Origin: Brumimicrobium sp051745635
GTDB taxonomy: Bacteria; Bacteroidota; Bacteroidia; Flavobacteriales_D; Crocinitomicaceae
Assembly (NCBI GenBank): GCA_051745635.1
Contig: JBNJEH010000018.1
Span: 1 to 48,158, forward strand
Direction: 5' to 3'
Length of the DNA stretch: 48,158 bases
The translations under genes and the position numbers were made by a program. Positions 1-8,525 of this stretch are shown in pieces. Under the pieces are notes generated by a model that was not told where the DNA came from, made no database searches, and saw nothing but the letters and a program-made list of their open reading frames with translations. Positions within the stretch are counted from its first letter, which is position 1. Each line of letters starts with the position of its first letter.

Positions 1-431
1 ACCCATTCGGGGTCGAGGTGGGCGTCTATTTTTTTATAGAAGGCGATGGCGGAATCGTTCCAGTCCAAAACCTGCCAGTCCATGCGGCGGTATCCGTTCT
101 TTGTTGCCAGTGTGATTAATTCCTCAAAAAGGGCGCGACCTATTCCGTGGCGGCGGTAGTGGGGTTGCACGTAGAGGTCCTCCAGGTACAGGCACCGGCC
201 GTTCCAGGTCGAATAAGAAATGTAATACAAGGCCATGGCACAGAGCCCTTCTTCTTTTTCGACCACCAAACAATGACAGATGCGGTCTTCAAACAAATCG
301 ATGCGGAGTTGTTCGGGCGTGTTGATGACGGCATCGGGTTCTTTTTCGTAGTCCGCCAGTTCCTGAACCAGGCCCATGATGGCCGCCTCGTCTCCGGGTT
401 GTGCTTTGCGTATTACAAATGCTGTTTCCAT
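1..431 (-). CDS. GNAT family N-acetyltransferase, SSAT/diamine acetyltransferase-like (3' end cut by window edge)
   Basis: Translating the minus strand from the ATG at 431 gives about 143 residues with no stop before the window edge, so the C-terminus is missing. The sequence reads like the spermidine/spermine (thialysine) acetyltransferase subgroup of GNAT enzymes. Near the N-terminus is IRKAQPGDEAAI. In the core are YYISYSTWNGR and LYLEDLYVQPHYRRHGIGRALF, the latter being the acetyl-CoA-binding R/Q-x-x-G-x-G/A motif on the beta4-alpha3 element. A WQVLDWNDSAIAFYKK segment follows, as in that subgroup. The family moves an acetyl group from acetyl-CoA to a small amine; the substrate here cannot be read from sequence. 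The gene lies 22 bp downstream of sprA on the same strand and may be read through from that operon. Confidence 0.85.
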   Translation of the reverse strand, partial: METAFVIRKAQPGDEAAIMGLVQELADYEKEPDAVINTPEQLRIDLFEDRICHCLVVEKEEGLCAMALYYISYSTWNGRCLYLEDLYVQPHYRRHGIGRALFEELITLATKNGYRRMDWQVLDWNDSAIAFYKKIDAHLDPEW

Positions 432-453
432 ACCTGCCTGTTTGTTTTAGAGC

Positions 454-3400
454 TTATAATCCACCGAGGTTAAAGCGCAGGCGAATACCGGCCGAAGTAT
501 TTCCCGTCGTATACGATGTCTCTACCTTGGGTTCCGTGAGTTGTTGGTCGTAATAAAGGGAGAACGTCAGGTTTTTGCTCACCAGGTAATCGGCGCTGGA
601 ACGTATCGATAAAACGCGCTGTCCTGCCGTAGCCTGGTTGGTGTTCTCGACAATTTTTCGAATGACCGTGAGGTTGTCGCGGATGGACAGGTCAAATCGG
701 ATATTCAGGTCCGACGGTTTGAGTGGGTTGCCCTGGAACTTGAGCGGGAGCTTGAAATTGGTGAATTTATATCCGGCACCGACGACGATTTCTGTACCCA
801 GCACTTCCGTGAGCTGATTGTTGGCCAGCGAAAGCGAAGATGAGCGCTCTTTACTGTATTCGAATTTCGTGAGTAATCCATTTCCGTTGACATTCCACGT
901 GGCATCGAAACCGACCAAAGGCGAGAAGCGTTCGGAAACGGTGATGTTTTGGACCTGTTGCTCGGGAATAAAATTGTTGTTGATGTCCCGCGCGGTCAGG
1001 AAGCCGTCGTCGTCTGTTTCGGCGTTTAAATTGGTCTGCATTCCCGATACCGTCACCGTCGATTGATAACCGTGTCGCACCGTAAAGTTTTGTACAAACT
1101 TTTTAAAGAAATCGAATTTGGTCAAGCCGTTATAGGAGACCTGCCAGTTGGGCAATGGAACGTTGCGCTTGGGTGAAATGCTTTTCGCGTTGACGTCCTT
1201 TCCGCTGAATGTGGTGAGGAAGGCGCCGATGAGGACATCCTGCTGGCTCGGGCCATAACCGTCGTAATAGCCGGAACTGTCTGACATACTGTTGGGGTTG
1301 CCATCGGCGAGAAAGGTAGAAATATCTGCCCGACGTTGGCGCAAATCATCAAATGTGCCCGACCGGTAATTTTCGCCCAATGTTTCAAAAGCAGACTGGA
1401 TCGAAATCGTCGAATAGGTCACATTGGTCGTCACGAATTTACTTTGACTCTGGAAATCCTGAATCGAGTCGTTGAAGCGATAGAATTCACCCGTATTTTC
1501 AGTGAAATTGCGGTTCATGCTCAAGTCGATCTTTAAGTCTTTCATGGGTTCCAGACTGGCGCGGATGTCATAGTTCTGCGCGTGCATGACCGTGTGCTGG
1601 GTGTTGAGTGCACTCGTGTCGACAATAAACCCGTTATTTCCCGCGTAATCCGCATATCCGAAGTCCCGTTCCCGGCCGTAGACATCGCGCTGCTGACCAC
1701 CGAGGGCAAAACCGCGCATTTCCTGGTCGCTGAAGATGGCGTCGTTCATACCAAACAGCTGCGCTTCCTCATTAAATCCGGGCAACACCATACCGTCGTT
1801 CAAAGTGTAAGTTCCCGAAACAGTACGCACGCTCATTAGTGCCCGGCCAAAAAAGCCGGTGATCGGATGGAACGGTTTGCCGAATTTCTCCTGATATTTT
1901 TCTTCCCGCTCTTCTTTGCGCTCAATGCGTTCGTTTTGGCGTTCCAGACGGGGCTCTTTTCGTCCGAGTTTGCGCTCAATTTTCTCCAGGCGCTTGATAT
2001 GTTCTTCCAGTTCTTCCTCATTGAGGCGCGAAGTATCTTTTTCCTCCAGTTTTTCCTGTTCCTTCTGAAGCTCTTCTACCTTTTTGGCGAGTCGGCTGTC
2101 GTTTTCTTTCGATCCACCTCTTCCGCCACCGCGACCCCCGCCGCGACGTCCGCGCACAGACCTCCGGGAAGTGGTGCGTCGACCACCGCCATCGTTCATA
2201 ATTTTTTGCAACAACTCCGATTTTTTGTACAAGTTGTTCATGTTCAGCTGACCAGTAGCATTTAGCGTTCTGCTGTTTTGAATGGTGTTTCCGAAATCCT
2301 CTAATCCCAGGTTGGGTCGGCTCCATTCGTAGGAGGAACCGTAGCGGATGTTGGAATTCAAGAAATCGAGCGCCGGGATTTTATCAAATGGAATGTTGTA
2401 GGAAACGTTGTAATTGTGGTCATACCGCATCGTTTTACCGAGTGTTTTGATCTGTTGACTCACGGAATCCTGAAATTCGCGATAGAGTTCCGGGCTCTCG
2501 TTGCGGTCCACTTGTCCCTGCGGCTCATCGATAATGGACTGACTGTTGGTGGCAAAATCGAACTTTAAATTGCGGGTCAGGTCGTATTTAAAATTCGTCG
2601 AACGGTTCCACGTGAAATTCTTCAGATAAATGGGTTGAAATTCAAAATTCGTGTTGGGGATGTTGTTGCGAATTTGCCGTTCGTTGTAGTTGCGGATCAT
2701 GTTATTTTTAATGCTGATATTTTTTGGTCCGAGGTAGAAATTGGCCGAACGGATGAGGTTCCACCATTTCGATTTTCGCATGAATTTGACGTTTTTAAAC
2801 GGCTCGAATAGCTCCGGCGATCCATTGAACTGGTAGGTAATACCTCCTTTCCAGATTTTTGTGCGGTCGTAATTGGTGCGGAAATCGCGGTGAAGGTCTT
2901 CGCTGAAGGAATAGTTCAGCGATAGATTACTAATGTCCCAAATATTGGCTTCCGCCCCGGGTTTGCGCGCCTTGCGGACGTTGGTGAAGTTAAAGGAGCG
3001 GCGCTGGTTAAAATCGCGGCCTTCCCGCAACCTTTTGCGGCGCTCTTCGGCGTCATAGGAGGAGAGTTCGACATCCGGATTGAACGGGTCAAAACGCGGA
3101 TTAATCGTTCCTACCGAGTAGGTGTAGAGAAACGGAATATCAATTTTGGCATCTTCACCGAGCAGCTGTCCCAACTGTGCATTGGCAGAGACGTCGAGGC
3201 TTAAACGCGTGTCGCGCTGCCGCTCTGAGACACGGCTGTCAATACTTCCCCAGTTCATGCCGCTGTAAGACCCTGCAACCTGAACGTTGGCAAAGTCGGC
3301 GATTTCCACTTGAGCACGCGCCAGGGCAGCCGAACCACCTTCGTTCTGGAATTCTGTTAAGCGCAGCTCATTCACCCAAACTTGCGCACATTTGGCGAGT

Positions 3401-6400
3401 CCGTCGTCGGGTTTCCAGGGATGCTCTTTATTTTGAGACGGGTTGCGAATACCGATCATAATGGTCTTGACATCGGTGATGTTGGGGTTCCCGCGAATTT
3501 TAATAACCCGCTTGGGATGATCGACGTTGTTGTTGTCTGAAGATCCGTTCTGGTGATCCACTGCTTTTTCATAAAGCATGTTATAAGCAACATTGCTGTT
3601 GGGCTGCTCCATTTCGGCATTCCGCTCTTTTTTGAGGTCAATCAGCTCGTCAAAAACGATGCGCAGGTTGTTCTCTTCCGGCCAAATATCTAATTCATCT
3701 GTTGCCCCCCAGGGCGTTACTTTCAGGGGGACTTCGTATTCGTAATAATTTTCCTTAAAATCAGTTCCCAGCCGCACAAACACGGTAATGTCGTTATCTT
3801 CTAACGGTTTTGTCGTTTCCAGTTCTTCGACGTGGAGGAACATTTCTAAATTCTTGTACATGACCATGTCCATGCCCACGTTTTTGGTCGCAGCGCGCGC
3901 ATCGCCATCTTTCAGGTCGCAGACTTCAAGCGTCATCGACTGTTCATTCAATTGTCGCTGAAATGTTTGAGATGGATCTACCTCGCGCAAAATGCCCGGC
4001 GGAATGACATAATTGACGGGATCCCGCTGGTCGTGTTCCTCTACGTTTACCGCGCCAATATTGAAAGATGTCAGGTCGGGATCTGTCTGAACACCGTCAG
4101 TGGGTTGATTCATACTTTCTCTGAACTTTCGCCACTCACCGCGGATCAATTCCAGTTTGGCAAATCGAAGTGTCGTTTCTTCTTCAAAAGATTTCATAAA
4201 CATGCGCATGAAGCGAATGGACCGGAAGTCGGAGATTCCGTTGACCACTTTATCGGGACTGCGCACCGGAATGCGGAATTGATACCAGCGGTAGTTTTTA
4301 TCTCCCTTCTCGTATTCGCGCGTATTGATGATGTAATTTTTTCCTACCTGCATATCGCCGGGGCGGAGCGATATTTTATATTGGTAATAACTCTCGGATT
4401 CACTCAGGTTATTGTCGCGGTTGACATCTTCCATGTCGGGCGAGTTGGTCGCTTGCGTGGGATAGCCGTCGCCGTTAATGTTGGCTGAAATTTCCGGCGT
4501 GGGCGAATTTCCTTCGTGGCTGTTCCAGAATTTATATCTGCGGATGATGTCGAATTGCTGGGCGTCGTAGTCGTCATCCCGATAATAAGTGTAGTTGTCA
4601 TTCGAAATGTCATCGAGCAGTTCATCTTTGGCTTCTTGCGAAAGCACTGTATTGTTTTCAATCCAGTTGACGTAGTTGGTATATTTTTCGAGTTCGCGTT
4701 CGTCACTGTAGCCGTCGAGACCAACATCCTGTTGTTGCCGCGTGTCGGGATCGTTGTCGAAGGCATTGACGACCACTTGTTCCGTGGAAACGCGCGCCCA
4801 GTTGGTCTCGTCCGTATTATCGGTGTTGGAGAAGTCCTGTGGCAAGCCGTTTTCAAAGCTTTTGCGCGAATCGGGCAGGATGTCTTCTGAAAGATTTCCG
4901 AGATTGAAATAGAGGTCGCCTCCCGTGTGGTTCGTATTTGGGTTTTGCGCTTCCTGGTCTTCGTTGAACGGATCGAGTACCCAAAACTGAATGTATTCGA
5001 CGTTGGTTTGTTCAAAATTTGTGGTGGAGAGCGAACGCATAATACCGTTCCAGCGTTCCTGCGGATTGATAAACTCTCCGTCTTCGTTCACCGTGTTGGT
5101 CGTGTCGTAATTGTACATTCCGCGCTCCCTCGGGTAGAATGTCATATTAAATACCGGAAGGTTTTGAATCGTCCCCATCTCTGGGTCCTGGTTCGGAAAT
5201 AAGTCCGTGCGCTGCACGAGTGCCACATTCACATCTTCAGTATATTCGGGGTTTTCCGAAATATATTGTGGAGTGATCGACGAAGAGCGGAAAAACATCG
5301 GGTCAATCGTGTACCACGACAAATGCGAGCGGTTGAATCCGGCAGCGAGATTATCTTTTAAATCCGCCTCCGGAAAAAGATCGTCTTGCCCCTGGGGAAT
5401 GGATGCCAGGTGCCAGGAAGAAAAATTGCGCAAATCAATGGTGGACTGACTGCCTTCAAAATCGTCGACGTATGAAATTCCCTGCCTTGAAATGGCGCGG
5501 GGAGCTCCCGGAATCAAATGGGCCACCTCGGCGTTGAGGGTCAGCGTAGACATTTTTTTGGTAGAAATGGTCGGGATGAAATTCACCAGTTTTGTTAGAA
5601 ACGGTACATCGGTGCGGTAAGAAAGGTCAAAACCGACAATGTTGTTTTTAAACGGCTCTTCTCCGATATCGACCTTTTGCGTGATGGGACGCTCCGTCAT
5701 GCGCATCCAGGTCGCTCCAATATTAAAGTCGGGATCGATCATATAATTCATGTGCGTACCCATGAGGGATTTATTCTGAAACCCGAAAGCCGAATTACTT
5801 TCGATGGAAATGTTGATGTCTGAATTGGATTCCAGCACGGCGCTATTGAGAATTTTGACGCGCCCCAGGTTGTAGTCGACCGTAAAGTCAGTGCCTTCCT
5901 GCAGGCGAATACCTCCCGCCGTTACTACAACTGATCCTTCCGGAACGTTTAAGGCGTTCAGCGGGATTTCATCACTCACGGAAGATTCGTACTTGCCGTT
6001 AAAATAAAAACGGTTTTTCTTGGGAACTTGCTGTGCAGCAATCTTCGTGGAGTCGTACAGTTCGTCAAAGGCGACGTTATCCACAATTTGCTGATCCAGA
6101 TCGGCGTCCTGCATTTCCTGACGGACGGTCTTGGCAAATGGTTCTATCGTACTGAAGTAAATCCTGCCGTTTTTCGTGTTGATCGTTCCTCCGTTGGTGG
6201 CCCTGTTGCCTTCAAACTGAATCGGCTTAAAGTCGAAGACCCCGTCTTTTTGAGCGCGATTATTTTGGTTCAGGCGATCCATACCTACAACGTCGAGTAC
6301 CTGTCGGTCATCCATGCCGGGATAGGGTAAGAAGTTCACCTTTAAACTATTGTCGGGGTTGTTGTAGAGGATGTCCAGGCGGAATCCTTCCTGACTCACC

Positions 6401-7932
6401 TGGTAAGCGCCGATCGAGTAGACGTTTTTCATCATCAAATCCCATAATTTCGTTTTTGGATTGATGATGGTCGGCTTTAAAAGTTTCAGAAATAAAGCAT
6501 CCTGTCCAACGACTCCATCGGTGGAAAATTCGCCGACCTGATAAGTCCGTCCCTGGTAAGTATATTCGTAAGCCACGGCGAGCACTTCGTCGTTATTGAG
6601 CGACTGATTTACGGAAATAAACCCGAGTTCACCGTTGTAGGTAAATTCTTTTTCCGATAATTTTCTTGCATTTTCAACTTTTTCAAAATCTACGGCTTGC
6701 TGGAAAGGACCAGGTTGCGTGGTTTGTGATTCCAGTTCGACCACCGCATTGTTAAATCCGCGCACGGAAGGATTGTTTTTGGCAAAATCGTATAATCCAT
6801 TGGAATTGTTATCTGGAAGTTGTGAACTGGCAGCATTTCCCGGGTTCCCCGACCAGTTATCGGGATCGGCTTCGCCCAAATCTGTAAAAGCGACGATGTT
6901 GCGCGTGTTTTCTACTTTGTTGGTTTGGTTGGTCACCCAGACCTCGATACGGGTAATATTGACCTGCGAACTGACAAAAGGAACAGATTCGAGGGCTTCG
7001 TCGTAGTTGTTGCGGTGATAATAATTGAGGAAATAGTGGCGATTGGCTTCGTATTCGTCTGCTTTTAATTCAAAATCTTGTACCTGAGCGCCCCCTTTGA
7101 TATTAATTTCCTGCTTTTCACCGCGGGATGTCGAGGCGAGAGCATCGATGGTGAGGCGGCCGAATTTCATGCGGGTTTTGACACCAAACAAGGTCTGTGA
7201 TCCTTCAATCAGGGAGGTTTCCAGCGGCATGGATACATTTCCCGCTTCTACTTTTTGTAAAATCTGGTCTTCATCGCCCGTCCATTCCAGTTTGGTTTCG
7301 TTGTCAAAACTGAAAGAAGCTTCCGTGTTGTACGACGCTCCGAGCTTCATCTTGTCGCCGATCTGTCCGACCAGGTTCATCTGTATGCGCTGTTGAAAAT
7401 CAAAACGCGTGATGCGGCGCTGATTCTCGGGCAATGAAGGGTTGTCGTAACGGGAAGAATTTACACCCATGGAGAGCTCTACACTTCCTTCGGGGCGAAT
7501 TTGAATTTCATCAGAACCAAAAATGTTGGCAAAACCGGGACTGTCGATTTTAATTGGAGGAATGAGCCCTTGCTCTTCTTTGGTCTCGGCATCTACTTTT
7601 TCTTTCCAGTAATCCTGACGCTGCTGCCGCTGTTCGTAAGCGATGTACTCTTCGAGCGTCATCATCGAAGGGCGGCGAAAATCGAGGCTGTCTCCCATCG
7701 TTTCCTGGAAGATATATTTCCCCGTTTTGGGATCGTAGACGACCTTTTTTTGAACATTGGAGGGGTCTTTCAGATCAAAACTCTGCTCTTGATTGGTGGT
7801 GGGATCGTAGGGATTACTGATCGGATAGCGCAAATCAATAGAATCAGGATCCGTTTGTCCCGCTGATTCAAAACAAATCAGCGTGGTCAACAAGACGAAA
7901 ACCCAACAATGATGTAGCGTTACCAATTTCAA
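454..7932 (-). CDS. sprA: Cell-surface protein SprA, outer-membrane translocon of the type IX secretion system
   Basis: This 2492-residue protein matches SprA (Sov in Porphyromonas) in length and overall character. SprA is the giant outer-membrane beta-barrel through which T9SS cargo leaves the periplasm, and in gliding species it is needed for motility. The only in-frame initiation site that keeps the signal peptide is a TTG at 7932, 15 bp after the ruvA stop. The N-terminus has one Lys, then a hydrophobic core (VFVLLTTLICF) and a probable cleavage near SAGQ. The N-terminal region has the SprA-type YDPKTGKYIF and RRPSMMTLEEYIAYE segments. Long alternating aromatic/polar stretches follow, consistent with a very large barrel. 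An Arg/Gly-rich run (about residues 1915-1940) followed by a highly charged predicted coiled coil (about 1940-2019) interrupts the C-terminal third, just before the GRALMSVRTVSGTY stretch. It is the last gene of a maeB-ruvA-sprA operon. Three T9SS cargo proteins are encoded in this same window. Confidence 0.95.
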   Translation of the reverse strand: MKLVTLHHCWVFVLLTTLICFESAGQTDPDSIDLRYPISNPYDPTTNQEQSFDLKDPSNVQKKVVYDPKTGKYIFQETMGDSLDFRRPSMMTLEEYIAYEQRQQRQDYWKEKVDAETKEEQGLIPPIKIDSPGFANIFGSDEIQIRPEGSVELSMGVNSSRYDNPSLPENQRRITRFDFQQRIQMNLVGQIGDKMKLGASYNTEASFSFDNETKLEWTGDEDQILQKVEAGNVSMPLETSLIEGSQTLFGVKTRMKFGRLTIDALASTSRGEKQEINIKGGAQVQDFELKADEYEANRHYFLNYYHRNNYDEALESVPFVSSQVNITRIEVWVTNQTNKVENTRNIVAFTDLGEADPDNWSGNPGNAASSQLPDNNSNGLYDFAKNNPSVRGFNNAVVELESQTTQPGPFQQAVDFEKVENARKLSEKEFTYNGELGFISVNQSLNNDEVLAVAYEYTYQGRTYQVGEFSTDGVVGQDALFLKLLKPTIINPKTKLWDLMMKNVYSIGAYQVSQEGFRLDILYNNPDNSLKVNFLPYPGMDDRQVLDVVGMDRLNQNNRAQKDGVFDFKPIQFEGNRATNGGTINTKNGRIYFSTIEPFAKTVRQEMQDADLDQQIVDNVAFDELYDSTKIAAQQVPKKNRFYFNGKYESSVSDEIPLNALNVPEGSVVVTAGGIRLQEGTDFTVDYNLGRVKILNSAVLESNSDINISIESNSAFGFQNKSLMGTHMNYMIDPDFNIGATWMRMTERPITQKVDIGEEPFKNNIVGFDLSYRTDVPFLTKLVNFIPTISTKKMSTLTLNAEVAHLIPGAPRAISRQGISYVDDFEGSQSTIDLRNFSSWHLASIPQGQDDLFPEADLKDNLAAGFNRSHLSWYTIDPMFFRSSSITPQYISENPEYTEDVNVALVQRTDLFPNQDPEMGTIQNLPVFNMTFYPRERGMYNYDTTNTVNEDGEFINPQERWNGIMRSLSTTNFEQTNVEYIQFWVLDPFNEDQEAQNPNTNHTGGDLYFNLGNLSEDILPDSRKSFENGLPQDFSNTDNTDETNWARVSTEQVVVNAFDNDPDTRQQQDVGLDGYSDERELEKYTNYVNWIENNTVLSQEAKDELLDDISNDNYTYYRDDDYDAQQFDIIRRYKFWNSHEGNSPTPEISANINGDGYPTQATNSPDMEDVNRDNNLSESESYYQYKISLRPGDMQVGKNYIINTREYEKGDKNYRWYQFRIPVRSPDKVVNGISDFRSIRFMRMFMKSFEEETTLRFAKLELIRGEWRKFRESMNQPTDGVQTDPDLTSFNIGAVNVEEHDQRDPVNYVIPPGILREVDPSQTFQRQLNEQSMTLEVCDLKDGDARAATKNVGMDMVMYKNLEMFLHVEELETTKPLEDNDITVFVRLGTDFKENYYEYEVPLKVTPWGATDELDIWPEENNLRIVFDELIDLKKERNAEMEQPNSNVAYNMLYEKAVDHQNGSSDNNNVDHPKRVIKIRGNPNITDVKTIMIGIRNPSQNKEHPWKPDDGLAKCAQVWVNELRLTEFQNEGGSAALARAQVEIADFANVQVAGSYSGMNWGSIDSRVSERQRDTRLSLDVSANAQLGQLLGEDAKIDIPFLYTYSVGTINPRFDPFNPDVELSSYDAEERRKRLREGRDFNQRRSFNFTNVRKARKPGAEANIWDISNLSLNYSFSEDLHRDFRTNYDRTKIWKGGITYQFNGSPELFEPFKNVKFMRKSKWWNLIRSANFYLGPKNISIKNNMIRNYNERQIRNNIPNTNFEFQPIYLKNFTWNRSTNFKYDLTRNLKFDFATNSQSIIDEPQGQVDRNESPELYREFQDSVSQQIKTLGKTMRYDHNYNVSYNIPFDKIPALDFLNSNIRYGSSYEWSRPNLGLEDFGNTIQNSRTLNATGQLNMNNLYKKSELLQKIMNDGGGRRTTSRRSVRGRRGGGRGGGRGGSKENDSRLAKKVEELQKEQEKLEEKDTSRLNEEELEEHIKRLEKIERKLGRKEPRLERQNERIERKEEREEKYQEKFGKPFHPITGFFGRALMSVRTVSGTYTLNDGMVLPGFNEEAQLFGMNDAIFSDQEMRGFALGGQQRDVYGRERDFGYADYAGNNGFIVDTSALNTQHTVMHAQNYDIRASLEPMKDLKIDLSMNRNFTENTGEFYRFNDSIQDFQSQSKFVTTNVTYSTISIQSAFETLGENYRSGTFDDLRQRRADISTFLADGNPNSMSDSSGYYDGYGPSQQDVLIGAFLTTFSGKDVNAKSISPKRNVPLPNWQVSYNGLTKFDFFKKFVQNFTVRHGYQSTVTVSGMQTNLNAETDDDGFLTARDINNNFIPEQQVQNITVSERFSPLVGFDATWNVNGNGLLTKFEYSKERSSSLSLANNQLTEVLGTEIVVGAGYKFTNFKLPLKFQGNPLKPSDLNIRFDLSIRDNLTVIRKIVENTNQATAGQRVLSIRSSADYLVSKNLTFSLYYDQQLTEPKVETSYTTGNTSAGIRLRFNLGGL

Positions 7933-7947
7933 AACAACAACTGTTCT

Positions 7948-8523
7948 TTACAATACTTTTAAAGCATCCTTGATCAGCACCTCCACTGTTTGCTGATCTT
8001 TCATGACTTTCTTCAATCCTTTTTCGGCTGCTTTTTTATCAAAACCTAAAGCGACCAATGCAGTTAACGCATCAAACCGCAGCGTATTGTTTTCAGTCTC
8101 CACATTATCATCGGAAACCTCAAATTTTAACATTTTATCTTTCAAATCGACGATGACGCGTTGCGCTGTTTTGGCTCCGATCCCCTTAACCCCTTTAATC
8201 GTAGCCACATCTTCTGAAGTTACGGCTTGTGCGATTTCAGAAGGCGTGAGTCCGGAAAGCATAAGAATTCCTGTACTGGGCCCAATTCCCGAAACTGCAA
8301 CGAGGTGATTGAACATTTGTCGCTCTTCGGGATCGGCAAAGCCATATAAGATCTGGGCATCCTCGCGCACGACGAACTGGGTGTAAATCATCACACTTTC
8401 TTTGGTTTCCAGTGCAGAGTACGTGTTTAAAGAAACTTTTACTTCGTAACCGATGCCGCCGCATTCAATCACGAGTGCTGTGGGGGTTTTTTCTACGAGC
8501 TTACCCTTGAGGTGTGTAATCAT
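7948..8523 (-). CDS. ruvA: Holliday junction branch-migration protein RuvA
   Basis: RuvA is the tetrameric DNA-binding subunit of the RuvAB complex. It holds four-way junctions open while the RuvB ATPase drives branch migration during recombinational repair. The 191-residue product starts MITHLKGKLVEK, the typical beginning of the OB-fold domain I. Domain II contains the two helix-hairpin-helix segments, SGIGPSTGILML and IKGVKGIGAKTAQRV. A short C-terminal domain (about residues 145-191, the RuvB-contacting part in the family) contains ALVALGFDKKAAEKGL. The length is close to the usual 190-205. The ATG at 8523 lies 2 bp after the maeB stop, and sprA begins 15 bp downstream, so the three genes are almost certainly co-transcribed. 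ruvB is not in the window. Confidence 0.96.
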   Translation of the reverse strand: MITHLKGKLVEKTPTALVIECGGIGYEVKVSLNTYSALETKESVMIYTQFVVREDAQILYGFADPEERQMFNHLVAVSGIGPSTGILMLSGLTPSEIAQAVTSEDVATIKGVKGIGAKTAQRVIVDLKDKMLKFEVSDDNVETENNTLRFDALTALVALGFDKKAAEKGLKKVMKDQQTVEVLIKDALKVL

Positions 8524-8525
8524 GT

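Noticed and set aside
1867..2265. 132-codon open frame on the plus strand opposite sprA
   Set aside because: It is the complement of the charged coiled coil and Arg/Gly region of sprA; the Phe/Leu-rich product follows from Lys/Glu codons read backwards.
3952..5015. Long overlapping open frames on both strands inside sprA (178 and 203 codons)
   Set aside because: They lie wholly inside a confidently identified gene and have no independent start signal or family resemblance.
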